Source of the DNA: Bacillota bacterium
GTDB taxonomy: Bacteria; Bacillota; UBA4882; UBA8346
NCBI GenBank assembly: GCA_003501335.1
Contig: DNPQ01000329.1
Span: 1-12,430, forward strand
Reading direction: 5' to 3'
Length of the DNA stretch: 12,430 nt
Shown: positions 1 to 6,784 of the stretch, piece after piece
Numbering within the stretch: position 1 is the stretch's first letter
How the letters are laid out: the number at the start of each line of letters is the position of its first letter
Translations under genes and position numbers: made by a program
The notes under the pieces: generated by a model
Told to the model about the DNA's origin: nothing
Seen by the model: only the letters and a program-made list of their open reading frames with translations
Database searches by the model: none

Positions 1-1550
1 CATTCCGTGGTGAGTACCATGGCAGCGATACTGGCCGCATTTTGCAGAGCACCGCGGGTAACTTTGGCAGGATCAATGATACCGGCTTTTGCCATATCCA
101 CATACTCACCGGTAAGTGCATTATAGCCTTGTCCTGCAGGCAATGAAGAAACTTTCTCCACTACAATCGAACCTTCAACGCCGGCGTTTTGGGCAATTTG
201 TTTAATGGGTTCGGTGAGTGCCTTCCGGACAATGGAGATACCGGTTGCCACATCGCCGCTTTCTTTGATTTTGTCAAGAGCGGGAGCAATCTGTAATAAA
301 GTAACACCGCCGCCGGGAACAACCCCTTCTTCAACAGCGGCCCGGGTTGCCGAAAGAGCATCTTCGATCCGGAACTTTTTCTCTTTCATTTCGGTTTCAG
401 TGGCAGCTCCAACTTGGATTACAGCTACACCGCCCGATAATTTGGCAAGCCGTTCTTGCAATTTTTCCCGATCATAATCGGAAGTAGTATCGCCAATTTG
501 AACCTTAATCTGGTTGATGCGGTTTTTGATTTCCTCTTTGCTTCCTTTGCCGTCGACAATGGTGGTCTCATCTTTGGTAACTTTAATCTGACGGGCTTGT
601 CCCAACATCTCAAGGGTTGTATTTTCCAAAGTGGCGCCCACTTTTTCTGAAATGACCTGACCGCCGGTAACAATGGCGATATCAGAAATCATTGCTTCGC
701 GGCGATCACCAAATCCCGGAGCTTTTACCGCTACGATATTCAAAGTACCACGCAGCCTATTGACAACCAGGGTGGCAAGGGCTTCACCTTCAACATCTTC
801 GGCGATCATCAAGAGGGGTTTGCCCCGTTGCATGACTTTTTCTAAGATAGGGAGCAAGTCTTTGATCAGGTTAATCTTTTTGTCGGTAATCAAGATATAG
901 GGTTCATCCAGGACTGCTTCCATTCGTTCGGAATCAGTAACCATATAAGGGGAGACGTAACCTTTGTCAAATTGCATTCCTTCGACAACTTCCAAATTGG
1001 TACCCATGGTTTTGGATTCTTCAACGCTGATCACGCCATCCTTGCCGACTTTCTCCATGGCTTCGGCAATTAGTTTACCAATTTCTTCATCACCGGCTGA
1101 AATTGCCGCCACTTGGGAGATGGATTCTTTTTTATCTACCGGTTTGCTGACTTTTTTGATTTCCTTAACCACGACAGCGACAGCTTTCTCGATGCCTTTT
1201 TTTAATACCATAGGATTGGCGCCGGCGGCGACATTTTTAAGGCCTTCCCGCACCATGGCTTGAGCCAGCAAAGTTGCGGTAGTGGTACCATCACCGGCGA
1301 TATCATTGGTTTTGGTGGCAACTTCTTTTGCAAGTTGAGCCCCCATGTTTTCAAAGGGATCTTTGACTTCAATTTCTTTGGCAATGGTTACTCCATCATT
1401 GGTGATGGTCGGTGAACCGTATTTTTTCTCCAAAACCACATTTCGTCCCTTAGGGCCCAAGGTAATTTTTACGGCATCAGCCAGGGTATTTACGCCCCGT
1501 TCCAGTGCATGACGCGCTTGTTCATCAAATAAAATCTGTTTTCCTGCCAT
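1..1550 (-). CDS. groL: GroEL, 60 kDa chaperonin (C-terminus cut by window edge)
   Basis: Cytosolic ATP-driven chaperonin that folds proteins inside a double heptameric ring capped by GroES. The reverse strand reads without interruption from ATG at 1548-1550 (MAGKQILFDEQAR) to the left edge: 516 complete codons of the roughly 540 usual for the family, so only the disordered Gly/Met-rich tail is likely missing. Visible hallmarks are the LGPKGRNVVLEKKYG segment near the N-terminus, the ATP-site motif GDGTTTAT at about residue 86, the apical-domain stretch with EDVEGEALATLVVN, the EDALSATRAAVEEG motif carrying the catalytic Asp, and GIIDPAKVTRGALQNAAS close to the edge. An AGGAGG site lies just upstream of the ATG. 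It follows groES by 81 bases on the same strand, so the two are co-transcribed and should share the CIRCE/HrcA heat-shock control. No frameshift seen. Confidence 0.97.
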   Translation of the reverse strand, partial: MAGKQILFDEQARHALERGVNTLADAVKITLGPKGRNVVLEKKYGSPTITNDGVTIAKEIEVKDPFENMGAQLAKEVATKTNDIAGDGTTTATLLAQAMVREGLKNVAAGANPMVLKKGIEKAVAVVVKEIKKVSKPVDKKESISQVAAISAGDEEIGKLIAEAMEKVGKDGVISVEESKTMGTNLEVVEGMQFDKGYVSPYMVTDSERMEAVLDEPYILITDKKINLIKDLLPILEKVMQRGKPLLMIAEDVEGEALATLVVNRLRGTLNIVAVKAPGFGDRREAMISDIAIVTGGQVISEKVGATLENTTLEMLGQARQIKVTKDETTIVDGKGSKEEIKNRINQIKVQIGDTTSDYDREKLQERLAKLSGGVAVIQVGAATETEMKEKKFRIEDALSATRAAVEEGVVPGGGVTLLQIAPALDKIKESGDVATGISIVRKALTEPIKQIAQNAGVEGSIVVEKVSSLPAGQGYNALTGEYVDMAKAGIIDPAKVTRGALQNAASIAAMVLTTE

Positions 1551-1631
1551 ATTTTTAGCCTCCTGATTGTAAAATTAAAGTCGATTATCGGAACAAACCG
1601 GAAAAGGGGATTGCCTCAGCCGGTAAAAAAT

Positions 1632-1922
1632 TCAGTCCGTAATAATCGCTAAAATATCATTTTCTTTTAAGATCATGAATTCTTCTTCGTCAAGTTTGAC
1701 TTCGGTGCCGCCATATTTGGCAAACAGGACTTTATCGCCAACTTTGACTTCCAAAGGAAGCTTTTGGCCGTTGTCGAGGACTCTTCCCGGTCCAACTGCC
1801 AATACAGTACCTTTTTGCGGTTTTTCCTTGGCAGTATCCGGCAGGACAATGCCACTTTTGGTTTTTTCTTCACTTTCCAATACTTTGACGACGATTTTTT
1901 CCCCTAAAGGTTTGATATTCAT
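1632..1922 (-). CDS. groES: GroES, 10 kDa co-chaperonin
   Basis: Heptameric lid that closes the GroEL chamber. The 96-residue protein (MNIKPLGEKIVVKVLESEEK...) has the normal family length, the mobile loop with TKSGIVLPDTAKEKPQ at about residues 22-37, the VLAVGPGRVLDNGQ segment, and the VGDKVLFAKYGGTEVKLDEEEFMILKENDILAI C-terminal barrel. An in-frame ATG at 1955 would add 11 residues, but that extension runs through the CIRCE operator and lacks a ribosome site. The ATG at 1922 is preceded by AAGGAGG with good spacing and gives the conserved N-terminus. First gene of the groES-groEL operon, with the promoter and CIRCE immediately upstream. Confidence 0.97.
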   Translation of the reverse strand: MNIKPLGEKIVVKVLESEEKTKSGIVLPDTAKEKPQKGTVLAVGPGRVLDNGQKLPLEVKVGDKVLFAKYGGTEVKLDEEEFMILKENDILAIITD

Positions 1923-1944
1923 AATATCCCTCCTTACAATTTTG

Positions 1945-1971
1945 TTAGCACTCACTTCTATTGAGTGCTAA
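1945..1971 (-). promoter_or_regulatory. CIRCE operator (HrcA binding site)
   Basis: A perfect inverted repeat, TTAGCACTC, 9 spacer bases, GAGTGCTAA, matches the CIRCE consensus without mismatch. It lies 22 bases upstream of the groES ATG and just downstream of the predicted -10 box, so it would fall in the start of the transcript. CIRCE is bound by the repressor HrcA, whose activity depends on GroEL, so groESL is expected to be derepressed by heat or unfolded protein. hrcA itself is not in the window. Confidence 0.97.
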
Positions 1972-1981
1972 TCATAAAAAT

Positions 1982-2010
1982 ATTGTATTAAGCTTGGCTT
2001 GTTTTTTCAA
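1982..2010 (-). promoter_or_regulatory. Sigma-A type promoter of groES-groEL
   Basis: On the reverse strand TTGAAA (2005-2010) and TACAAT (1982-1987) are separated by exactly 17 bases. Each box differs from the vegetative consensus at one or two positions. Transcription would start near 1975, directly before CIRCE, which is the usual arrangement for HrcA-controlled operons. Assigned by motif and position only. Confidence 0.8.
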
Positions 2011-2146
2011 CAAAAGGAAGTGAGGATAAGAATTGTTTTTCGGCTTAATAATACGTTTTATATAAACTAGCTTCTATTATCTTTCATTTTTATGCTTTTT
2101 GACCATATTTTGGTTCAACGATTCAGGTATTGGTATGGACATCGGC

Positions 2147-2168
2147 TTGTACCTGTACTTGTACCTGT
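2147..2168 (+). repeat. 12-base tandem repeat, about 1.8 copies
   Basis: TTGTACCTGTAC is followed directly by TTGTACCTGT. The unit contains GTAC half-sites spaced by two bases, so the array reads GTAC-CT-GTAC-TT-GTAC. It lies about 65-85 bases upstream of the predicted dlt -35 box. It could be an operator for an unknown regulator or a chance short tandem duplication; the sequence alone cannot decide. Confidence 0.6.
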
Positions 2169-2230
2169 TTTAAATGCGTCTCTTTCAGTAATAAATAATC
2201 CGCATACAATATTCATATGATTTTTTTAAT

Positions 2231-2259
2231 TTGTAAACAAAAATTTATTTTGTTATAAA
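2231..2259 (+). promoter_or_regulatory. Candidate sigma-A promoter for the dlt operon
   Basis: TTGTAA (2231-2236) and TATAAA (2254-2259) are 17 bases apart, both close to the vegetative consensus. It is the best promoter-like pair found upstream of dltC and would give a leader of about 170 bases. The surrounding A+T richness makes chance -10-like boxes common (another TATAAT at 2271-2276 has a poorer -35 partner), so the exact site is uncertain. Confidence 0.5.
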
Positions 2260-2293
2260 TATTTTTATATTATAATTGAAAGGTATTTTCTAA

Positions 2294-2332
2294 ATGCGAT
2301 TAGATTTATTTTTTAAAAAATCCGGGAACTAA
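2294..2332 (+). CDS. Possible 12-residue leader peptide before dltC
   Basis: ATG at 2294 opens a 12-codon frame, MRLDLFFKKSGN, ending in TAA. AAAGG at 2279-2283 lies ten bases ahead and could serve as a ribosome site. It would be inside the predicted dlt leader transcript, about 100 bases before dltC. There is no run of one amino acid of the kind seen in attenuation peptides, and such a short frame can easily arise by chance. Confidence 0.2.
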   Translation: MRLDLFFKKSGN

Positions 2333-2435
2333 AAAAAAGGGGAGACGTTTTAGCGTTATTGGTGGTATCATAAAAAATAGTTAAATTTTATTTTGAACTT
2401 ACTTTTATGGAAATTTTATAATGGAGGAGCTTATG

Positions 2436-2678
2436 ATGATGTCTCGGGAAAAAGTCTTAAATATTTTAACAAGAATTTGTGATTCCAAGGAAATAATGAG
2501 TAATCCTGACGTTGAGTTATATACTAAGGGATTATTAGATTCTTTCGGGACTGTCCAATTTATAGTTGCACTTGAAGAAGAATTAAATATCAGTGTATCA
2601 ATTACAGAAATCGACCGGGAGCTTTGGGCGACACCCAACAAAATCATTGATTATCTGGAGGCCAATTACCCGCAATGA
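2436..2678 (+). CDS. dltC: D-alanyl carrier protein DltC
   Basis: Small acyl-carrier-type protein that carries D-alanine as a thioester on a 4'-phosphopantetheine arm from DltA to DltB. The attachment serine sits in GLLDSFGTVQ (Ser36 counted from this start), and the C-terminal part ITEIDRELWATPNKIIDYLE is typical of DltC rather than of fatty-acid ACP. Length of about 80 residues fits the family. The frame is open from an ATG at 2421, but the GGAGGAG ribosome site lies inside those first codons (2423-2429), so translation most likely begins at one of the clustered ATGs at 2433, 2436 or 2439; 2436 has the best spacing. It is first in the operon, and its stop overlaps the dltD start as ATGA. 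In most known operons dltC follows dltB instead. Confidence 0.93.
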   Translation: MMSREKVLNILTRICDSKEIMSNPDVELYTKGLLDSFGTVQFIVALEEELNISVSITEIDRELWATPNKIIDYLEANYPQ

Positions 2679-3853
2679 AACAACCGAAGTTTGGTCCGCT
2701 TTTTTTGGCAGGCGGTTTGTTTGTTATTTTCATGATTGCTTTTATGGTTTATGTGAATGGTTATGTTCAAAAAATAACCAATATAGATAGCATAGCCGCT
2801 ACGTTTGATTCCCGGAAATATGATGGACTTTTATTAGAAAAAAAAGCGTTGTCAACCAATAAATATTTATATCTCTTCGACTCATCAAACTTAGACCATA
2901 CTGATTTTTATTATCATGCTTCCAATATATTTCGGGGAGAAGAGGGGTTTATTCCCTATTTAGTGGGTGAAAACAGCGTTACCAGTATCCATCACGCTTT
3001 AAAAATTGTTGATCTTGGTAATTCTATTCGCAACCGGAAAATAGTTTTTTTAGTCGAACCACTATATTATATTACTAAACATGCTCATTCTTATCGAAGC
3101 ACAAAGGATTTTTCAGCACTTCATGTTTATCAATTTATCTTTAAGTCTAAAATTGATCAAAGGCTAAAGGCCAAAATCGCGAAGACTTTACTTAAAACGA
3201 GGGAATTTGAGTTTGATCCCATTTTAACAGGCCTCCTTAGCAACTTATCTAAAAAGCATCCCAATAAAATGATTCATATTTTGATTGAACCATTGGGCCA
3301 CAGCATCCTTGATGTCTTGGAACAAATCGATCGTTTCAATGCTTATCAATTGATGCTCGAACATCATCCGGAACCTACTGGAATTATTCATAAGGATTCT
3401 TTAGACTGGCAGCGGCTGATGCTGCAAGCCCAAAAAGACGGTGAGAAAGCATGCCGGACCAATCCTTTTGGTATCGAAGATAGTAGTTATAATGGACATA
3501 TCAAACCTGAATTAAATTCTTTCCGAAACCAATCAAAAAACGAAATATATCTCGATCATAATCAACTCAATGAGCTTCAGCTATTATTGGAAGTATTTAA
3601 GACCTACAATTTAAAACCTTTAATTATTATTGATCCGGTTAACGGTTTTTGGTCCGATTATGAGGGACTATCCAAAAAAGTCCGTCAACAATGTTACACT
3701 CAAGTTAAACAAATCATTCATAAAGCCGGTTTTCAGTATGTTGATTTTTCAGATCATGAATATGACAAATACTTTATGCGTGATACCAAACATATCGGCT
3801 GGAAAGGATGGGTTTATCTTGATCAAGCAATGGACCGTTTTTATCATCAATAA
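2675..3853 (+). CDS. dltD: DltD, teichoic acid D-alanylation protein (SGNH-like)
   Basis: Membrane-anchored extracytoplasmic protein needed for transfer of D-alanine to teichoic acids. The 392 residues start with a single membrane segment (about 8-28) and continue as an SGNH-hydrolase-like domain. Family marks are the nucleophile block LFDSSNL (Ser70/Ser71), IDPVNGFWSDYEGL in the C-terminal half, and the closing block RDTKHIGWKGWVYLDQAMDRF with the Asp370-x-x-His373 pair. The nucleophile block is unusual: relatives generally read GSSEL, so Gly and Glu are replaced by Asp and Asn while the serine is kept. The ATG overlaps the dltC stop by four bases, suggesting translational coupling; GGAGG lies 13 bases upstream. 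The 3' end appears to overlap dltX. The coding sequence is visibly richer in A+T than groEL. Confidence 0.93.
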   Translation: MKQPKFGPLFLAGGLFVIFMIAFMVYVNGYVQKITNIDSIAATFDSRKYDGLLLEKKALSTNKYLYLFDSSNLDHTDFYYHASNIFRGEEGFIPYLVGENSVTSIHHALKIVDLGNSIRNRKIVFLVEPLYYITKHAHSYRSTKDFSALHVYQFIFKSKIDQRLKAKIAKTLLKTREFEFDPILTGLLSNLSKKHPNKMIHILIEPLGHSILDVLEQIDRFNAYQLMLEHHPEPTGIIHKDSLDWQRLMLQAQKDGEKACRTNPFGIEDSSYNGHIKPELNSFRNQSKNEIYLDHNQLNELQLLLEVFKTYNLKPLIIIDPVNGFWSDYEGLSKKVRQQCYTQVKQIIHKAGFQYVDFSDHEYDKYFMRDTKHIGWKGWVYLDQAMDRFYHQ

Positions 3854-3980
3854 GTGGAATGAGCCAATCATCCAATGGGTAGTGCAGACGTGCTACTATT
3901 TGGCCATTCTCTTTGCCTTATTATGGATTTACGGCGTTCATAACAATCCGACGGGTGGATTTATTTATCAAGACTTTTAA
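3819..3980 (+). CDS. dltX: DltX, small membrane protein of the dlt operon
   Basis: Short single-pass protein of the DltX family, reported to take part with DltB and DltD in moving D-alanine across the membrane. The clear part is NEPIIQWVVQTCYYLAILFA, then a membrane segment ending LLWIYGV and the C-terminal signature GGFIYQDF; relatives end in a similar FIYN(E/D)F. No ATG lies near the expected N-terminus. The best start in frame is TTG at 3819, with AAAGGA about ten bases ahead, giving 53 residues and a 35-base overlap with the end of dltD. An upstream ATG at 3630 in this frame would give 116 residues, but most of that is the dltD sequence read out of frame. dltA follows after 12 bases. The identity is strong; the start is uncertain. 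Confidence 0.82.
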   Translation: MIKQWTVFIINKWNEPIIQWVVQTCYYLAILFALLWIYGVHNNPTGGFIYQDF

Positions 3981-3992
3981 AGGAGAATAAAT

Positions 3993-5543
3993 ATGGACTT
4001 ATTAACTACGATTGCAAATTGGGTTGATAAAATACCGGAACAAAAGGCCTGCATTCATCGGGAAGATTTTTTAACTTACCGCCAGCTTTGGGATAGGTCG
4101 GATGCTTTGGCTGTTTGGATATCTACTATAATTCCCAACGATAATTCACCGGTTATTGTTTACGGTCATAAACAACCCAATATGTTGACCGCTTTTTTTG
4201 GATGTGTTAAATCGGGACATGCCTATATTCCCATTGATGAAGCATTACCAATAGACCGTATTTTGAGGATTATTGGCAATTCTAAGTGCAAGTTAATTAT
4301 ATCGCCTACCTGTTTACCGGATGAATTGGTTTTCGATAAATCAATTATTGTTTGTGATGAAAGCAAAAAGTTCGATTTATCTTTATCAGCTATTTTTAAT
4401 GAGTTTTCCGGAAAACGGCCTTCCATTGAACGGCGGGTAACTCTGGATGATAATTATTATATTATGTATACTTCCGGCAGTACTGGAGAGCCTAAAGGTG
4501 TGCAACTCACTTTGGGTTGCCTGACTAGTTTTGTCGAATGGGGACTGGCCGAGTTTCGGATTCAAGCAAATCAAATGTTTTTAAATCAGGTTCCTTTTTC
4601 TTTCGATGTTTCATTTATGGATTCTTATTTAGCATTAGTAAGCGGTGGAACAGTAAGATGCATTGATAAAGAAATGATCGCCAATCCTCGGGAACTTTTC
4701 AAAGAATTTCAGGTTGCTGATGATACCAATATTTGGGTTTCGACACCTTCCTTCGCTGAAATGTGCTTGATTGAAAAAACTTTTACCCAAAGTATGTTTC
4801 CGAAATTACACACTTTCTTGTTCTGTGGTGAAATTTTCACCAATAAATGTGCTCAAAAACTTACCGACCGTTTTCCACAAGCTACCTTATATAACACCTA
4901 TGGCCCAACGGAAGCAACCGTAGCTGTGACTTCCTTACAAGTCAATCAAAAAATGATTGATGATTATTCCCCACTACCGGTGGGGTATTGTAAACCGGAT
5001 TGTGTGATCCGGATCATTGATGAACAAGGCCGGGCTTTACCCGATGGTGAAAAGGGAGAGCTTGCCATTGTCGGGCCGAGTGTAAGTCCGGGGTATTTTC
5101 AAAATCCTGAGCTGAGTAAAAAAGTTTTCTATGTAGATCAATATCAAGATAAATCTTTTCGGGCCTATAAGACAGGCGATGCCGCTTATATCCAAAACGG
5201 TTTGGTTTTTTATTGCGGTCGTTTGGATTTCCAGGTTAAGTTACATGGGTACCGGATTGAACTCGGAGATATCGAAGAAAATCTTCGCTTGATAGCCATT
5301 GTTAAAAATGCAGTGGTTTTACCGGTAACTAAGGATGGTAAATGTGAATATTTAACTGCTTTTATAACGCTTGCGGATCAAGAACGGGCCAATGAGTTTG
5401 AGTTGATCAGTTCGATTAAAAAGCAACTGGCTGACCGTTTACCAGATTATATGGTGCCGCGCAGAATTATTTTCAAAGACGCCATGCCGATGAATCCCAA
5501 TGGCAAAGTAAATCGTAAAAAGCTCCAGGAGGAACTTCAATGA
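3993..5543 (+). CDS. dltA: DltA, D-alanine--[D-alanyl carrier protein] ligase
   Basis: Cytosolic adenylating enzyme that activates D-alanine with ATP and loads it on DltC. The 516 residues match the family length and show the ANL-superfamily motifs in order: YTSGSTGEPKG phosphate loop (Thr160-Gly169), FSFDVSFMD, NTYGPTEATVA (Asn301 on), YKTGDAA, GRLDFQVKLHGYRIELGDIE and NPNGKVNRK with the catalytic lysine at Lys505. The start follows an AGGAG site with seven-base spacing, immediately after the dltX stop. The stop overlaps the dltB ATG as ATGA. Fourth gene of the operon here, whereas it usually comes first or follows dltX. No odd residues noticed. Confidence 0.96.
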   Translation: MDLLTTIANWVDKIPEQKACIHREDFLTYRQLWDRSDALAVWISTIIPNDNSPVIVYGHKQPNMLTAFFGCVKSGHAYIPIDEALPIDRILRIIGNSKCKLIISPTCLPDELVFDKSIIVCDESKKFDLSLSAIFNEFSGKRPSIERRVTLDDNYYIMYTSGSTGEPKGVQLTLGCLTSFVEWGLAEFRIQANQMFLNQVPFSFDVSFMDSYLALVSGGTVRCIDKEMIANPRELFKEFQVADDTNIWVSTPSFAEMCLIEKTFTQSMFPKLHTFLFCGEIFTNKCAQKLTDRFPQATLYNTYGPTEATVAVTSLQVNQKMIDDYSPLPVGYCKPDCVIRIIDEQGRALPDGEKGELAIVGPSVSPGYFQNPELSKKVFYVDQYQDKSFRAYKTGDAAYIQNGLVFYCGRLDFQVKLHGYRIELGDIEENLRLIAIVKNAVVLPVTKDGKCEYLTAFITLADQERANEFELISSIKKQLADRLPDYMVPRRIIFKDAMPMNPNGKVNRKKLQEELQ

Positions 5544-6784
5544 TTCCCTTTGGTGAATTTGGATTTTTTTTGCCGGTAATCATTTTGGCGATTCCGGCGA
5601 TTATTTTAGGGCTTAAAGGGCGGACTATCCGCTGGTATAATTTAATTATTTCTATCTATATGGTTTATAATATTTTATCAGGTATGCATGTTGCCCGAGA
5701 ACATTTTTTATTGTTTTTTGTCTTTGAATGGTTCATTATCAAAGGATATAGTTATCTAAGGCAGCGGAAGAATTTAACGGTATTTTATTTTCTGGCTTTA
5801 ATAGGTTCTTTTTTACCGTTGGTGTTTGAAAAGCGTTTAATTCCGGGTATTAATTTTATAGGATTTTTAGGGATATCTTATTTGACATTTAAATGTGTGC
5901 AAATGGTTATGGAGATCAAGGATGGATTAATCGAAAAGGTTAAATTCTTTGATTTCGCCAGTTTTATGTTTTTTTTCCCTACACTCAGTTCGGGCCCGAT
6001 TGATCGTTTTCGCAGGTTTACTAAAGATCTTGCTACCAAGCCCAGCGGGGAAGAATATCGAGAGTTATTACTTAAGGGGATTCAGAAGATATTTTTGGGT
6101 TTCTTATATAAGTTTATTATCGGTTTTCTCGTTAAGACTTATTGGTTGGATCCTATCGGGAGTTCACATAGTTTCCTGACAACCATGAATTATATGTACG
6201 CCTATACAATGTACCTTTTCTTTGATTTTGCAGGTTATAGCTCTTTTGCCGTTGGTACAAGTTATGTGCTTGCTATAAGGACTCCTGATAATTTTAACAA
6301 GCCATTTATCAGTAGCAGCATCAAAGATTTTTGGAACCGTTGGCATATGACTTTATCGACTTGGTTTCGCGATTATGTTTATATGCGCCTCATCTATTAC
6401 TTTGTCAAGAAAAAAATACGGATCAATAAATATGTCCTCTCCTATATCGGATATTTCCTTTTATTTGGACTGATGGGGCTATGGCATGGCAGTGATTTGT
6501 TTTATATCGTATATGGCCTTTATCATGCTGTTATGATGACTGGGTTTGATGTGTTTTCGCAGCTGAATAAGGATTGGAAGCTTTGGGGAAGCGGGAAAGG
6601 ATGGAATTTGTTATCGATTCTCGTTACTTTCCACTTTGTTTGTTTCGGATTTTTGATATTTTCGGGTCATATTGGATATCTAAACTGGGTATTGCTTTTG
6701 ATAATAATTCCATTAACGATTTTGCTTTTTATGATTCAAATCATTCAATCGGCTCATAAAAAACTGGAAATGCAAAAAGCATAA
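5540..6784 (+). CDS. dltB: DltB, MBOAT-family D-alanyl transfer protein
   Basis: Polytopic membrane O-acyltransferase that takes D-alanine from DltC in the cytoplasm and passes it across the membrane for attachment to lipoteichoic acid. The 414 residues are mostly hydrophobic, with many membrane helices. MBOAT marks are FWNRWHMTLSTWFRDYVY (His269) and LMGLWHGSDLFYIVYGLYHA with the presumed catalytic His316; the spacing of 47 residues between the two histidines equals that recalled for characterised DltB. Other family stretches are FFPTLSSGPIDRFRRF and YLFFDFAGYSSFAVG. AGGAGG precedes the start, which overlaps dltA by four bases. Last gene of the operon; no standard terminator directly follows, but a large hairpin lies about 150 bases on. 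Confidence 0.96.
   Translation: MIPFGEFGFFLPVIILAIPAIILGLKGRTIRWYNLIISIYMVYNILSGMHVAREHFLLFFVFEWFIIKGYSYLRQRKNLTVFYFLALIGSFLPLVFEKRLIPGINFIGFLGISYLTFKCVQMVMEIKDGLIEKVKFFDFASFMFFFPTLSSGPIDRFRRFTKDLATKPSGEEYRELLLKGIQKIFLGFLYKFIIGFLVKTYWLDPIGSSHSFLTTMNYMYAYTMYLFFDFAGYSSFAVGTSYVLAIRTPDNFNKPFISSSIKDFWNRWHMTLSTWFRDYVYMRLIYYFVKKKIRINKYVLSYIGYFLLFGLMGLWHGSDLFYIVYGLYHAVMMTGFDVFSQLNKDWKLWGSGKGWNLLSILVTFHFVCFGFLIFSGHIGYLNWVLLLIIIPLTILLFMIQIIQSAHKKLEMQKA

Larger units (their letters stand above)
1972..2435. other. Divergent intergenic region between groES and dltC
   Basis: About 460 bases without a convincing long reading frame in either direction and visibly rich in A+T, most of all from 2220 to 2400. 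It holds the groESL promoter at its left end, a 12-base tandem repeat at 2147-2168, a candidate dlt promoter at 2231-2259, a second AT-rich -10-like TATAAT at 2271-2276, and a leader of roughly 170 bases before dltC. A short open frame lies at 2294-2332. I could not fit the leader to a riboswitch or T-box that I know. Confidence 0.7.

Noticed and set aside
205..1263. Several plus-strand open frames of 64-99 residues across groEL
   Set aside because: All are antisense to an intact, well-conserved groEL and show no protein-like features.
1923..1955. N-terminal extension of groES from an in-frame ATG at 1955
   Set aside because: The extension spans CIRCE and lacks a ribosome site; the ATG at 1922 has AAGGAGG and gives the conserved GroES N-terminus.
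1675..1971. 98-residue plus-strand open frame over groES
   Set aside because: It is antisense to groES, with no ribosome site or recognisable motif; shadow of real coding sequence.
2033..2065. Ten-residue frame from TTG at 2033 after GAGGATAAG
   Set aside because: Very short, in an A+T-rich region upstream of the dlt promoter candidate, and no reason to expect a gene there.
2147..2168. Start of a CRISPR array
   Set aside because: Only about two directly adjacent 12-base units with no spacers.
2320..2400. Riboswitch or T-box in the dlt leader
   Set aside because: I could not match conserved core motifs of riboswitches I know, and only weak short stems (for example ACG/CGT near 2345-2356) are visible.
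2405..2647. 80-residue minus-strand frame over dltC
   Set aside because: Antisense to the clear carrier protein DltC and without a ribosome site or domain.
3630..3818. N-terminal two thirds of a 116-residue frame leading into dltX
   Set aside because: This part is dltD sequence read in another frame; DltX relatives are about 45-55 residues, so only the end is real.
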